A stretch of DNA of 64,000 bases from Marispirochaeta sp964554875 (GCA_964554875.1 CAZKQJ010000015.1:1-64000), one strand, 5' to 3'; positions 1 to 7,977 are shown, numbered from the stretch's first letter. The notes: generated by a model from the sequence alone, not told the origin. Translations and numbers: made by a program.

Positions 1-338
1 CCTGAACTGAACAATTCGCCGCAACTGAGGCAGCGCATCAGATTTTTCCTGAAATGAACGCAACCTCCCTCGACGCACAGCTCCCTTCCCTCCACCATAA
101 AAGTGGCCACCTTTTTTCGCGCCCGCTCCAGAAGCCGGGTAAAGGTGGAACGGGATATCTCCATCTGCACAGCAGCCTCCTCATGTTCCTGCTGTAGATA
201 GTCGGCGAGCCGTACCGCCTCATATTCATCCAGAGAGAGCGCGACCTGTTCCAATCCCCGTTTCCTGACTCCCGTGGGCTTAAATGAAGAGTAGAGCGGA
301 GGCTTGCTGACAATTCTGTTCTTCTGCGGCCGGGGCAC
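1..338 (-). CDS. DUF134 (UPF0251) family DNA-binding protein, partial at left edge
   Basis: The reading frame opens with GTG at 338 (MPRPQKNRIV...), the MPRP-K/Q-x-R-x-V opening typical of UPF0251/DUF134. A GGAGG lies about 6 nt upstream of the GTG. A sigma-region-4-like helix-turn-helix follows (LSLDEYEAVRLADYLQQEHE, then the recognition helix ISRSTFTRLLERARKKVA), then a Cys-containing tail (LCVEGG, MRCLSCGELF). The 3' end runs off the window, so only about 112 codons are visible. In this family the protein is a small predicted transcription factor whose target is usually unknown. It diverges from the hemerythrin-like gene, and the two share a regulatory gap. A different-frame ORF over the same bases is a shadow. 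Confidence 0.85.
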   Translation of the reverse strand, partial: MPRPQKNRIVSKPPLYSSFKPTGVRKRGLEQVALSLDEYEAVRLADYLQQEHEEAAVQMEISRSTFTRLLERARKKVATFMVEGRELCVEGGCVHFRKNLMRCLSCGELFSS

Positions 339-373
339 TGTATCCTCCAGTGGTCATTACCTGACAAGCATAT

Positions 374-387
374 TGCACATAAGTGCA
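374..387. promoter_or_regulatory. Short inverted repeat TGCAC-ATAA-GTGCA between divergent genes
   Basis: A perfect 5-bp inverted repeat with a 4-nt centre lies in the gap between the DUF134 and hemerythrin-like genes. Its 14-nt architecture resembles Crp/Fnr-type operators (5-4-5), but the half-site is not the canonical FNR or CRP one. The role is inferred from position only. Confidence 0.35.
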
Positions 388-480
388 TAACGTCAAGGCG
401 GTAAACATATTTCTCGAGGCCTGATCCAATTTGCCATTCCCAGGGTTCCTGCGTATTTTATGACACAGGAGGTCATGTTT

Positions 481-1047
481 ATGAGAAAGCATATGTGCCT
501 CAAACCCCGGGGATGTCTGATGATTGAGCATCGCCTGATCGAACGAGCAATAGAAATCCTGGCGCTTGAGAGGGACCGCTTGAAAGCCGGCGGATCGCTG
601 GATGCGGTTTTCATTGACAAGATGGTGGATTTTATCCGCACCTACGCAGATTGTACGCACCATGGAAAAGAAGAGGACATCCTCTTCGAAAGTCTTGAAA
701 GCAAGGAACTGTCCCCTGAAGAAAAAGGCCTCATGCGCGAACTTATCGATGAGCACAAGTACGGCCGGGAACTGACCCGGCAGCTGGTAGCAGCGAAAGA
801 GGCTGTTCTGGAAGGAGACGAGGCTCAGCTTGAGAGTTTACTGGATGCGGTGAACAAGCTTGTCGAGTTCTACCCCGAGCACATCCGAAAAGAGGACGAG
901 CGCTTCTTTCCCGACACGGAACGACACTACGACAAGCAGGAACTCGATGCCATGCTGCGGGAGTTCTATGACTTTGACATGCAGATGATCCACGAGAAGT
1001 ATCGAAAAACCGTGGAAGGCATAGAGGAAGAAAAAGAGAGCGTATAG
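481..1047 (+). CDS. Hemerythrin-like HHE domain protein
   Basis: This 188-residue all-helical protein has the hemerythrin HHE ligand pattern: H17 (MIEHRLIERA), H60/H61 with E64/E65 (CTHHGKEED), H92 (IDEHKYGREL), and H134 with E138 (YPEHIRKEDERFF). Such residues hold a non-heme di-iron centre that binds O2 or NO, or handles iron in the cytosol. ATG 481 is preferred over upstream in-frame ATGs at 460 and 475 because AGGAGG (467-472) sits 8 nt before it. The neighbours, a DUF134 regulator and a C_GCAxxG_C_C redox protein, are often found with anaerobic or redox-stress genes. The exact ligand and physiological partner are unknown. Confidence 0.85.
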   Translation: MRKHMCLKPRGCLMIEHRLIERAIEILALERDRLKAGGSLDAVFIDKMVDFIRTYADCTHHGKEEDILFESLESKELSPEEKGLMRELIDEHKYGRELTRQLVAAKEAVLEGDEAQLESLLDAVNKLVEFYPEHIRKEDERFFPDTERHYDKQELDAMLREFYDFDMQMIHEKYRKTVEGIEEEKESV

Positions 1048-1054
1048 CTGTGCT

Positions 1055-1483
1055 TCAGTTGGCTTTCAACTCTTCGTCTATAAGCTTTTCAAGGATGCCG
1101 CCAATCCTCGCAATTACATTGTGGCATCCGATTACCTCGTCGCGGTACATCTCTTTTAAACGGTCGCAGTCCGTTGAGCCCAGCTCCTCCCGGACCCGGT
1201 TAAAGAGTTCCCGGTTGATATCTTTAAAACGTTCATCGACCTTGGCCCTGCCCTTAACAAAGATGGAACTAATGGCCATGATGCCGCCGGTAATCGCTCC
1301 ACAGCTCTTTTCCACTCCCATACCGCCGCCGAAGGCCGCTGAAAGCTTGAGAGCTTCCGGCGGCAGCTTGAGCTTGTAGGCCTGGTCAGCAGCGAAGAGT
1401 ATTGTTTCAGCGCAGTTCAGGTTTTCCCGCCCTGCGAGCCCGGCGTTGACTATATCCTGAATTGATTCTTTTTTCTTAATCAT
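1055..1483 (-). CDS. C_GCAxxG_C_C family putative redox protein
   Basis: The 142-residue protein carries the spaced cysteines of this family: C24 (NCAE), C61 in SCGAITGG preceded by a Gly-rich AAFGGGMG stretch, C106 (TDCDRL) and C120 (GCHNVI). The family is predicted to be redox active, or to bind metal through the conserved cysteines; no reaction is established. It has no signal peptide, so it should be cytosolic. It converges on the hemerythrin-like gene with a 7-nt gap and lies 40 nt downstream of the split-barrel flavoprotein gene on the same strand, so the two may be co-transcribed. Confidence 0.8.
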   Translation of the reverse strand: MIKKKESIQDIVNAGLAGRENLNCAETILFAADQAYKLKLPPEALKLSAAFGGGMGVEKSCGAITGGIMAISSIFVKGRAKVDERFKDINRELFNRVREELGSTDCDRLKEMYRDEVIGCHNVIARIGGILEKLIDEELKAN

Positions 1484-1523
1484 GGAGACCAGTTTAATCT
1501 ATGAAAAGGCAGAGCTCAATAGC

Positions 1524-1910
1524 TCAGGCCAGCCGATCAGCTCCGGAATAGACCTCTTCCACAGTCATGTAGAAGGCGGCTTTCGGAGTCATCTGAGGGT
1601 GCTTCACATGGACCCAATCCACGACCTCCTGGTACCTGGCACCGTCGAGGGCGCAATCAACCTTACCCTTGATCTGATAGGACTTCCGCGTATCCGGATC
1701 CAGCACAACCACGCTTAAACGCGGATTGTCTTCCAGGTTCTTCCGGGTCTTTTGAAACTTGTTGTCAGCCACCACCATTGTCTGGTCATCAAGGGCTTTA
1801 ACATAGGTCACATACACAATATTAGGAACGCCGTCGGCGCTGGATGTGGCAATACAGGTGGGATTAGTTTTTTCGATAGCGGTAAGTACTTCTGTCGGCA
1901 ATTTAGCCAT
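1524..1910 (-). CDS. Pyridoxamine 5'-phosphate oxidase-like FMN-binding split-barrel protein
   Basis: This 128-residue protein reads as a minimal PNPOx-like split barrel. It has an N-terminal strand pair (TCIATSSADGVPNIVYVTYV), a central stretch (VVADNKFQKTRKNLEDNPRLSVVVLD) and a SYQIKGKVDC strand. These domains bind FMN (or F420 or heme in some branches) as dimers. An AAGGAG Shine-Dalgarno precedes ATG 1910. A well-formed sigma-70 promoter and a Fur-box-like sequence over its start point lie just upstream, so iron-dependent control is likely. The substrate cannot be named; membership in heme-degrading HugZ-like branches is possible but not shown. Confidence 0.8.
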   Translation of the reverse strand: MAKLPTEVLTAIEKTNPTCIATSSADGVPNIVYVTYVKALDDQTMVVADNKFQKTRKNLEDNPRLSVVVLDPDTRKSYQIKGKVDCALDGARYQEVVDWVHVKHPQMTPKAAFYMTVEEVYSGADRLA

Positions 1911-1923
1911 AGGGACTCCTTGT

Positions 1924-1938
1924 TGATACTTATTCTCA
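1924..1938. promoter_or_regulatory. Fur-box-like operator overlapping the predicted transcription start
   Basis: TGATACTTATTCTCA matches the 7-1-7 Fur consensus (TGATAAT-N-ATTATCA) at 12 of 14 informative positions. It sits immediately downstream of the predicted -10 box, a standard repression position. The Fur assignment is inference from the match. Confidence 0.5.
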
Positions 1939-1942
1939 TTGC

Positions 1943-1971
1943 ATTCTACAGGGAGTGGCGCCGGGAATCAA
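1943..1971 (-). promoter_or_regulatory. Sigma-70 promoter for the split-barrel flavoprotein gene
   Basis: Read on the minus strand: TTGATT (-35, 1971-1966), a 17-nt spacer, then TAGAAT (-10, 1948-1943). The predicted start point is near 1936, about 25 nt upstream of ATG 1910. Confidence 0.6.
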
Positions 1972-2003
1972 GACAGAGTGTTCAGAAACCCGGGGATACG
2001 TCC

Positions 2004-2657
2004 CTAGAGTATCCCGTATTTCTCGAAGGTTTTCACGATACCCGCACCGGAACGAAGCTCCTCCCGTACAGTGTTTTCCCCTTGAACCTTCTTCCAGGCT
2101 TTTTCGATTACCTCCGGAGCGATCTTCCCGGGAACAACTGCTACGCCGTCCACATCGGCATAGACAAGGTCTCCGGGACAGACCCGGATTCCCCCGCAGA
2201 CCACCGGAATATTCCGCTCCTTGCCGTCCATCCGCCCCTGGCTGTCGTAGGGGGTCAAGCCTTTGCAGAACACCGGGAAGCCAAGCTCGCTTATCTCGTT
2301 GTAATCCCGGGCGCCCCCGTCGGTGACTACACCTGAGGCACCCCGGCCGACGGCCGCGTTTGAAAGAAGGCCGCCCCAGAATGCGGAAAGGTTATCCGCA
2401 TTGCACTGGGCAACGACGATCTGCCCCGGTTCAAGATCGTCAATCAGTTCCATCTCCAACTGAAAGGGTTTTTCCGGTACCTCCGTCACGGCTTCCTGGT
2501 AAATGGTCACCGCCTCTCCCCAGGCTTTCATAGTGTTGTTCAGCGGTCGGATGGACGAATCCATGCACTGAATCCTGTAGCCCATTGAATCCATCACGTC
2601 CATGAGAACCGCGGAATAACAGGAATCCAGTTTTTCCTTGTACTTCAAGTATTTCAT
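2004..2657 (-). CDS. RraA-like protein (HMG aldolase / RraA family)
   Basis: This protein of about 217 residues has the RraA fold signatures: the N-terminal AVLMDVMDSMGYR segment, a central VVAQCNADNLSAFWGGLLSN stretch, and the metal/substrate loop GASGVVTDGGARDYNEI with the conserved Arg-Asp pair. Relatives are class II 4-hydroxy-4-methyl-2-oxoglutarate aldolases or oxaloacetate decarboxylases; others inhibit RNase E. The former annotation 'dimethylmenaquinone methyltransferase' is a known misnomer. ATG 2657 is chosen; an upstream in-frame TTG at 2666 is possible. It lies 94 nt upstream of the flavoprotein gene but has no obvious functional link to it. Confidence 0.8.
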   Translation of the reverse strand: MKYLKYKEKLDSCYSAVLMDVMDSMGYRIQCMDSSIRPLNNTMKAWGEAVTIYQEAVTEVPEKPFQLEMELIDDLEPGQIVVAQCNADNLSAFWGGLLSNAAVGRGASGVVTDGGARDYNEISELGFPVFCKGLTPYDSQGRMDGKERNIPVVCGGIRVCPGDLVYADVDGVAVVPGKIAPEVIEKAWKKVQGENTVREELRSGAGIVKTFEKYGIL

Positions 2658-2790
2658 ATACCACAAGCATAGGACGGAAAATCCGGGACCGCAAGGTAGA
2701 AACCGGGATTTGGGAAGAGAGGGTAATTTTACGGCAATTTAACAGGAACAATTACTGGTAGATATATGTTAGACTTTGCAGATATTTGTA

Positions 2791-2819
2791 TTGATTTCAT
2801 TAATAATTGAGTATATTAC
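2791..2819 (+). promoter_or_regulatory. Sigma-70 promoter for the Cys-rich LuxR regulator
   Basis: TTGATT (2791-2796), a 17-nt spacer and TATTAC (2814-2819) lie in an AT-rich stretch about 35 nt upstream of the start codon. Confidence 0.5.
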
Positions 2820-2852
2820 TCTTATATTTTTTTCGGCAATTTAAGGAGACGA

Positions 2853-3437
2853 GTGATTGCCATGGACCTTAAGAGCAGCATCGTAAAGATGCTGAATTAC
2901 CGTGATAACAATGAATGTGGAGGGGACTGCGCATTTCAGCAGACATGCGGATGTATGAACCGACACCAGAATCTGGAGAATGATCTGGAACAGAAAAAAA
3001 GGGAGATCAGGGAGCTGAACATAACACTTCGCACATTACTCATCAAACAGTACGAGCACATAGAGGAGGTCAGAAAATCCTGTATGTCTGTAATACGAGA
3101 GAGAGTGCAACCGCATATCGATCTTCTCGAAACACGAATCATGGATCCGGAATTAAAAGAATGTCTAAAACTGATTCGTTTCAGTCTGCTGGGCAAATCC
3201 CCGGGAAACAATACTCTACTGATGAGGGACTTCAGCCCCAGGGAGATCCAGATCATAAATTTTATCATCAACGGGAAAAGCTCAAAGGAGATTGCACATG
3301 CCCTAAGACTGGCACCTAAAACAATCCACAGCCACCGCGAGCAGATTCGGCGAAAACTGGGGATAACCAATAGAGGTATCAACCTGCGTGAACGATTGAT
3401 TGAACACCTTTACGGAAGAGAACCGACACAGGTGTAA
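2853..3437 (+). CDS. LuxR-type helix-turn-helix regulator with N-terminal cysteine cluster
   Basis: This 194-residue protein has three parts. An N-terminal segment carries four closely spaced cysteines (C22, C26, C32, C34; pattern Cx3Cx5CxC). A predicted coiled-coil middle (about 40-75) follows. A C-terminal GerE/LuxR HTH (about 126-190; FSPREIQIINFIINGKSSKEIA, then KTIHSHREQIRRKLGI) ends the protein. GTG 2853 follows AAGGAG by about 4 nt; ATG 2862 is an alternative start. The cysteine cluster could bind a metal or Fe-S centre and act as the sensor, which is inference. It sits immediately upstream of the chemoreceptor gene on the same strand. Confidence 0.8.
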   Translation: MIAMDLKSSIVKMLNYRDNNECGGDCAFQQTCGCMNRHQNLENDLEQKKREIRELNITLRTLLIKQYEHIEEVRKSCMSVIRERVQPHIDLLETRIMDPELKECLKLIRFSLLGKSPGNNTLLMRDFSPREIQIINFIINGKSSKEIAHALRLAPKTIHSHREQIRRKLGITNRGINLRERLIEHLYGREPTQV

Positions 3438-3508
3438 AAATGGTCGGCTCCTGCAGCCATCTGCAGCTTATTATTAACAGACACACGAAATACCATTGGA
3501 GGAAAATA

Positions 3509-5062
3509 ATGGTCACACAGGGACTGGTTATCGCCGGGTTCTCGGTACTCATTTCAGTACTTTTCGTTGTTATCTGGATCCTGGGAAGCAGGATCCAGCA
3601 TTTAGGTCAGCAATTGGGCAAGGCTGCCCCCCGGATTGGGAAATACGAGGAATTGAAAAAATCTATTGAGGAACTTGTCAGCGAGAATGACGACCAGGCA
3701 CAGGACCTTATAGACAGCATCCGCTCTGCCCTCTTTATGAACCAGCGCATTCAGGACGGAGTGAACAGAATAGCGGAACGAGGAGATTCCCTGGGCAAGC
3801 AGATACGCGGGCTCTCCGAGGTAGCGGAGGAGATCCGCGAGACCCTTGAAACCGGCAGAGCGGAGGATCAGGCATCAGCGGTTGAAGAAACATCCGCCTC
3901 GATAGAAGAGATGAACGCAAATCTGGAGAATGTATCACGAATAGCCAGGGAGTTCCGGATCCAGACCCAGGACCTGGTGGAACTCGCAGCCCGCGGAGAA
4001 GCGCAGGCGGTACAGACCAATGAGCTGATCAAAACTATCAACAGCAGCCTGGATATAGCCCAGTCGATCATCGCCGTTATTGACAATGTTGCCAGCCAGA
4101 CGAACCTTCTCTCCATGAATGCCGCCATTGAAGCTGCTCATGCCGGTAACGCCGGCCGGGGTTTCGCGGTAGTCGCGGATGAAATACGCAAGCTGGCTGA
4201 TTCCACCGCCCGAAACGCAAAAAATATTGGCGGGGCCTTGAAGAACATAGTACACGATATCGGGTCTGCGGAGGAGCTCCAGAACATCAACCTTGCTCAC
4301 TTCAAAAAGGTAAAAAGCGATGTGAATACCATGGCAAACGCCTTTGCGGAGATTGACGGGGCAACATCTGAAATCGCTGTCGGCAGTAATGAGATCCTTA
4401 AAGGCATGACCGAACTTGTTAAAATCAGCGATGAAGTTCGAAAAGACAATGAGGATCTGACTGCAGGAGTCAAGGACCTTTTCCGAAGCCTGAAAGAAAT
4501 CATTGAAACGAACGAACAAACCGACGATGACACCGAAAGGATCGACAAGATACTTACGCAAAACAACAAGGTCCTGGCCCGGCTGTCCGAAGCTAGTCTG
4601 GAAACGGTTGATTCGGTAAATGAAATAGAGAAACAGATGCATGAAAAGGGCCGCAATGTGCTGAACACAAACATGGTGGCTCTGCACCATCTTACCTGGA
4701 TTATGAGAGTCCGGCAGGTAATCGATGGTCAGGAGACAAAAAAGAGCTGGCAGTCCCCGGCCCTTGAAGAATGCTGGATACACCGATGGATGAACTCACC
4801 TGAAGCGAGGATTTACCGAAACGAGAAAGTCCTTCAGGATTTCACGGGGATGCATAAGGATTTTCACAAGCAGCTGAACAGTCTCGTATCCAATGCGGCA
4901 GGCGCCGGAGCCATACAGAGATCCGAGGAGGATGAACGGAAAATTGAATCCGAATACCAGAGCCTCCTGGTGCTTGCTTCAAAAATGATTACAAGCCTCA
5001 ATTCCCTTGGCGACCTCGTTGACGCCAGGGAAAGCAAAGGGGAGACAAAAAAAATCGCCTAA
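3509..5062 (+). CDS. Methyl-accepting chemotaxis protein with C-terminal CZB-like domain
   Basis: This 517-residue chemoreceptor has one N-terminal membrane helix (about 6-28: LVIAGFSVLISVLFVVIWIL) and almost no periplasmic domain. The signalling coil contains the conserved hairpin (NVASQTNLLSMNAAIEAAHAG, then AVVADEIRKLADSTARNA). The C-terminal part has a His/Cys pattern (LHHLTW, EECWIHRWM, GMHKDFHKQL) typical of chemoreceptor zinc-binding (CZB) domains, which sense zinc or hypochlorite. It should signal through CheA/CheW, which are not in the window. ATG 3509 is preferred because GGAGG (3498-3502) sits 6 nt upstream; the frame stays open back to 3440. Confidence 0.85.
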   Translation: MVTQGLVIAGFSVLISVLFVVIWILGSRIQHLGQQLGKAAPRIGKYEELKKSIEELVSENDDQAQDLIDSIRSALFMNQRIQDGVNRIAERGDSLGKQIRGLSEVAEEIRETLETGRAEDQASAVEETSASIEEMNANLENVSRIAREFRIQTQDLVELAARGEAQAVQTNELIKTINSSLDIAQSIIAVIDNVASQTNLLSMNAAIEAAHAGNAGRGFAVVADEIRKLADSTARNAKNIGGALKNIVHDIGSAEELQNINLAHFKKVKSDVNTMANAFAEIDGATSEIAVGSNEILKGMTELVKISDEVRKDNEDLTAGVKDLFRSLKEIIETNEQTDDDTERIDKILTQNNKVLARLSEASLETVDSVNEIEKQMHEKGRNVLNTNMVALHHLTWIMRVRQVIDGQETKKSWQSPALEECWIHRWMNSPEARIYRNEKVLQDFTGMHKDFHKQLNSLVSNAAGAGAIQRSEEDERKIESEYQSLLVLASKMITSLNSLGDLVDARESKGETKKIA

Positions 5063-5065
5063 AAA

Positions 5066-5305
5066 TCAAACATAGGAGGTGCCCATATCAAAGATTCCCT
5101 GTATCTCTATTCCCGATTGATCTACCGCTTCCCTTGCCGCTTCGCAATCCGAAGCGGCAAAACGTACGCAGGTTCCGCAGTCAGAGGAGAGATGCCGAGG
5201 AACCGGGACGAGTCTGCAGGGAACTCCCCGCTCCTTGAGCATTTTCTCAATCCTCAGTGCATGACTCGTTGAATAAACAAGCAGAACGCTCATTGGAACT
5301 TTCAT
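5066..5305 (-). CDS. DUF3343 protein, putative selenium/sulfur carrier
   Basis: The 79-residue protein matches DUF3343: MSVLLVYSTSHALRIEKMLKERG, then VPVPRHLSSDCGTCVRF with the CGTC dithiol motif. This family recurs in selenium gene clusters and is proposed to carry Se or S; no biochemistry is certain. Its start overlaps the stop of the cysteine desulfurase-like gene (ATGA, 5302-5305), so translation is coupled. It is the last gene of the operon and ends 3 nt from the convergent chemoreceptor gene. Confidence 0.8.
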   Translation of the reverse strand: MKVPMSVLLVYSTSHALRIEKMLKERGVPCRLVPVPRHLSSDCGTCVRFAASDCEAAREAVDQSGIEIQGIFDMGTSYV

Positions 5306-6459
5306 TTCGAAGTTCCTGCGGCTATGTGCTTCACTGCGCTGACTGCAATATCGATATCTTCATCTGTAGTAAAGGCTCCAACAGACATGCGGACAGTGCC
5401 GTAGGGAAAAGTCCCGATTGTTTTATGGGCGGAAGGGGCACAGTGCAGGCCGACCCGGGTCAGTATGCCGAAATCGGTATCCAGGATCTCCCCCAATTCA
5501 GATACTTCATGCCCTTCAAGAGTAAACGACAGGACCCCCGTCCGCATGCTCGCATCCGCCGGTCCGTACAGAACAAGTCCGGGGACCCAGGACAGGCCTT
5601 CCGCCAGACGGGCGGATTTTTTCTGTTCATCCTTTAGAATCACGTCCCTGCCCCTCTCCTGGAGCCACTGGAGACCGGCTCTGAGCCCGGCGATTCCCGC
5701 TGCGTTACAGGTGCCGCTTTCGAAACGGTCGGGCAGAAACTGCGGCTGTTCCTCAGTCTCCGACCGGGAGCCGGTCCCCCCCTCTATCAGAGGCCTGACC
5801 TCCGTCTCCCGTATGCGTGATCCGAAGATAAGCCCCCCCGTACCGGGAGGCCCGTAGAGAGACTTGTGACCTGTAAATGCAAGCAGGTCAATTTTGTCCT
5901 TCTCCATATCCAGGGGAAGCACTCCCCCCGCCTGGGCTGAATCTACAAGAAAAACAGAACCCTTTTCGCGGACTATAGTGCCGACCTCTCTGACAGGCAT
6001 AATTGTCCCGGTAACATTCGACGCCGCAGACATGACTACCATATCGGCTTTCTGTCTCAAGGCTTTTTTCAGGTCATCCGGGTCGAGGGTACCGTCCCGG
6101 CCGCAGGGAACAACAGCAAGCTCAACCCCCTCCTGTTCCAGGGACCTGAGGGGGCGCATGACCGCGTTATGTTCCATTCCCGTTGTAATGACCCGGCCGC
6201 CGGGTTTCAGGATTCCCTTCAAAGCCATGTTCAGACCGTAGGTAGCGTTATGGGTAAATATTACCCGCAGGGGGTCCGGTCCGCCAAAGAAATCGTTCAG
6301 GACCTCTCGAGCCTCATACACAATCCGCGCGGCCTCCAGCGAAAGTCCGTGGGCCGAACGTCCGGGATTCGCGCCGGTGCGGGTAAGAAAATCATAGACC
6401 GCTTCGGCAGTCACGGCAGGTTTGGGGAAGGAGGTTGCCGCATTGTCAAGATATATCAT
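5302..6459 (-). CDS. Class V aminotransferase, cysteine desulfurase-like (selenium cluster type)
   Basis: The 385-residue PLP enzyme opens MIYLDNAATSFPKP, has the PLP-lysine motif TGHKSLYGPPGTGGLIFG, and the catalytic-cysteine loop VGLHCAPSAHKTIGT near the C-terminus. It belongs to the CsdB/SufS-like group often found beside YedE, TusA and DUF3343 genes. The likely role is mobilising S or Se from (seleno)cysteine and passing it to the neighbouring carriers. Both ends overlap neighbours by 4 nt (ATGA), so the operon is tightly coupled. Selenocysteine lyase activity rather than cysteine desulfurase is inference from context. Confidence 0.85.
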   Translation of the reverse strand: MIYLDNAATSFPKPAVTAEAVYDFLTRTGANPGRSAHGLSLEAARIVYEAREVLNDFFGGPDPLRVIFTHNATYGLNMALKGILKPGGRVITTGMEHNAVMRPLRSLEQEGVELAVVPCGRDGTLDPDDLKKALRQKADMVVMSAASNVTGTIMPVREVGTIVREKGSVFLVDSAQAGGVLPLDMEKDKIDLLAFTGHKSLYGPPGTGGLIFGSRIRETEVRPLIEGGTGSRSETEEQPQFLPDRFESGTCNAAGIAGLRAGLQWLQERGRDVILKDEQKKSARLAEGLSWVPGLVLYGPADASMRTGVLSFTLEGHEVSELGEILDTDFGILTRVGLHCAPSAHKTIGTFPYGTVRMSVGAFTTDEDIDIAVSAVKHIAAGTSK

Positions 6460-6665
6460 GACCTTCTGATCACCATCCGGAAACCTTCCCCCTCTTCAGA
6501 GCTTTCCACGGTACAGCCTTTTTTTTCGGCAATTCTGGTAACGTTCTCTCTTGAGGTTACCGTATCCACAAGAACCGAGAAAGGAAAAACCCCTTCCTTG
6601 ATTGCATCGGTGGTTAAAATAACCGGTTGAGGACAGGAGAGTCCCCGGGCATCCACTTCCTTCAT
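6456..6665 (-). CDS. TusA-like sulfur/selenium carrier
   Basis: The 69-residue protein has the TusA/SirA/YedF N-terminal fold with the invariant CPxP motif (DARGLSCPQPVILT). The cysteine carries persulfide (or perselenide) sulfur. It lacks the DsrE-like second domain of full-length YedF, so it is the carrier module alone. It lies between the YedE-type transporter and the desulfurase with 4-nt overlaps on both sides. Confidence 0.9.
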   Translation of the reverse strand: MKEVDARGLSCPQPVILTTDAIKEGVFPFSVLVDTVTSRENVTRIAEKKGCTVESSEEGEGFRMVIRRS

Positions 6666-7795
6666 ATTTTACGCTCCTTCATGGCAAAACCAATAAATAT
6701 GCATACACCAATCCCGATAAGCACCGCCGCCATACCGTAGGGACTCACTCCCCCGACCTTTAGACTGTCCCCGGCAAGGCTGTCGGGTTTTCCTGCAAAA
6801 CTAAAATTGTGAGAAATCGCCGCCCCTGCAATCATGCCAAGAACGAACACGGTGGAATCACCGTCACCTTCACCGGATAGAATCAGCTGCCGCCCGGGAC
6901 AGCCGCCGGCAAGGCAGAAGGCGAGCCCCGCCAGGAACATGCCGAGGAAATTCCAGAGATGATTCGAATGAGCCACAGGCTGCAGGGCAAATCCGAAATC
7001 AATCCTGCCGAAAATCAGGTTGACAGCGGCGGCCGACAGAAGAAGGGCGACAATACCGCTCAAGAGATGGGTGTCCCGCATCAGGAGAACGTCCCGAACA
7101 GATCCCATGGTACAGAAGCGGGTACGCTGGGCAAAAAACCCGACACCAAGAGAAACCGCCAGGGAGATAACAAGCGGGGCATTCATGGACCCGGGACCGG
7201 CGCTGCTGCGAAAGAGAGCGGGGAAATCTGCAACGAGCAGAACAAGAAAGAGCACCATAACGGCCGGCATGACCAATCCGGCGGCCTGATTATCCGGTAG
7301 TGATCGCCCCAGAGTGTAGCCCCACCTGAGAAATGCGACTCCAACAGCGATTCCCGCCGTGAGACCTGCGATACCGACCACTGCGTTGAGGTCTCCCCCG
7401 GCAAGACGCAGCAAGGCTCTCCACGGGCAGCCGAGAAAAGCAAGAGCGCCGATCATTGCAAAGATACCGAGTATGAAACGGACCGCCGGAGCAGACCCCG
7501 ATCTGGCTTTGAACTCACCAAAAATCATGGCAGCGATCATCGAGCCGAGAACGAAACCGGGGATCTCGGGACGCAGATACTGAACGACTTCCGCACGATG
7601 AAGGCCCAGGGCTCCTGCGATATCCCGCTCGAAACAGGCAACGCAGATACCCATATTGGCGGGGTTTCCCCATACCGAGAGAAGAGCAGCAAAAACTCCG
7701 ATAAAGCAGCCTGTCAGAATAATACCAGTACGGGACGAGAAAAAATGTGTCAACTTTTCTTTCAAGGAAGATACCTCCCCAATAGTGTGCGGCAT
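6662..7795 (-). CDS. yedE: YedE-family putative selenium transporter
   Basis: This polytopic membrane protein (up to 377 residues) has duplicated YeeE/YedE repeats and the sequence pattern of the selenium-associated YedE subfamily: GNPANMGICVACFERDIAGA, LHRAEVVQYLRPEIPGFVLG, FLGCPWRALLRLAGG and, in the second half, AFCLAGGCPGRQLILSGEGD. The conserved cysteines probably relay Se or S species across the inner membrane. The start is uncertain. ATG 7795 has GGAGG directly abutting it, whereas TTG 7765 has GGGGAGG 8 nt upstream and may be the true start. It is the first gene of the selenium operon. Confidence 0.85.
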   Translation of the reverse strand: MPHTIGEVSSLKEKLTHFFSSRTGIILTGCFIGVFAALLSVWGNPANMGICVACFERDIAGALGLHRAEVVQYLRPEIPGFVLGSMIAAMIFGEFKARSGSAPAVRFILGIFAMIGALAFLGCPWRALLRLAGGDLNAVVGIAGLTAGIAVGVAFLRWGYTLGRSLPDNQAAGLVMPAVMVLFLVLLVADFPALFRSSAGPGSMNAPLVISLAVSLGVGFFAQRTRFCTMGSVRDVLLMRDTHLLSGIVALLLSAAAVNLIFGRIDFGFALQPVAHSNHLWNFLGMFLAGLAFCLAGGCPGRQLILSGEGDGDSTVFVLGMIAGAAISHNFSFAGKPDSLAGDSLKVGGVSPYGMAAVLIGIGVCIFIGFAMKERKI

Positions 7796-7977
7796 CCTCC
7801 GGGAGAACAGACGAAATACTTTCTACATTAACCTGTCTGACGAAGAATGGGAGTATGCCGTGTGTGGGACATCAACTGATGCCCGTGCTGTTGCTCATAA
7901 ACGCAGAAACACGCCCTGACTACCCCCTTTTTGTTAATAATGAATCCTAACATCAGAAAAAGGAGCTGTCAATGAAC

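Noticed and set aside
38..388. Open frame of 116 codons on the minus strand at the left edge
   Set aside because: It is out of frame with the DUF134 protein, which has a clear family sequence and GTG start over the same bases.
7796..7977. Possible riboswitch or SECIS-like element upstream of the YedE operon
   Set aside because: No convincing paired structure, known aptamer core or in-frame TGA was seen in this stretch; also no clear promoter could be picked.
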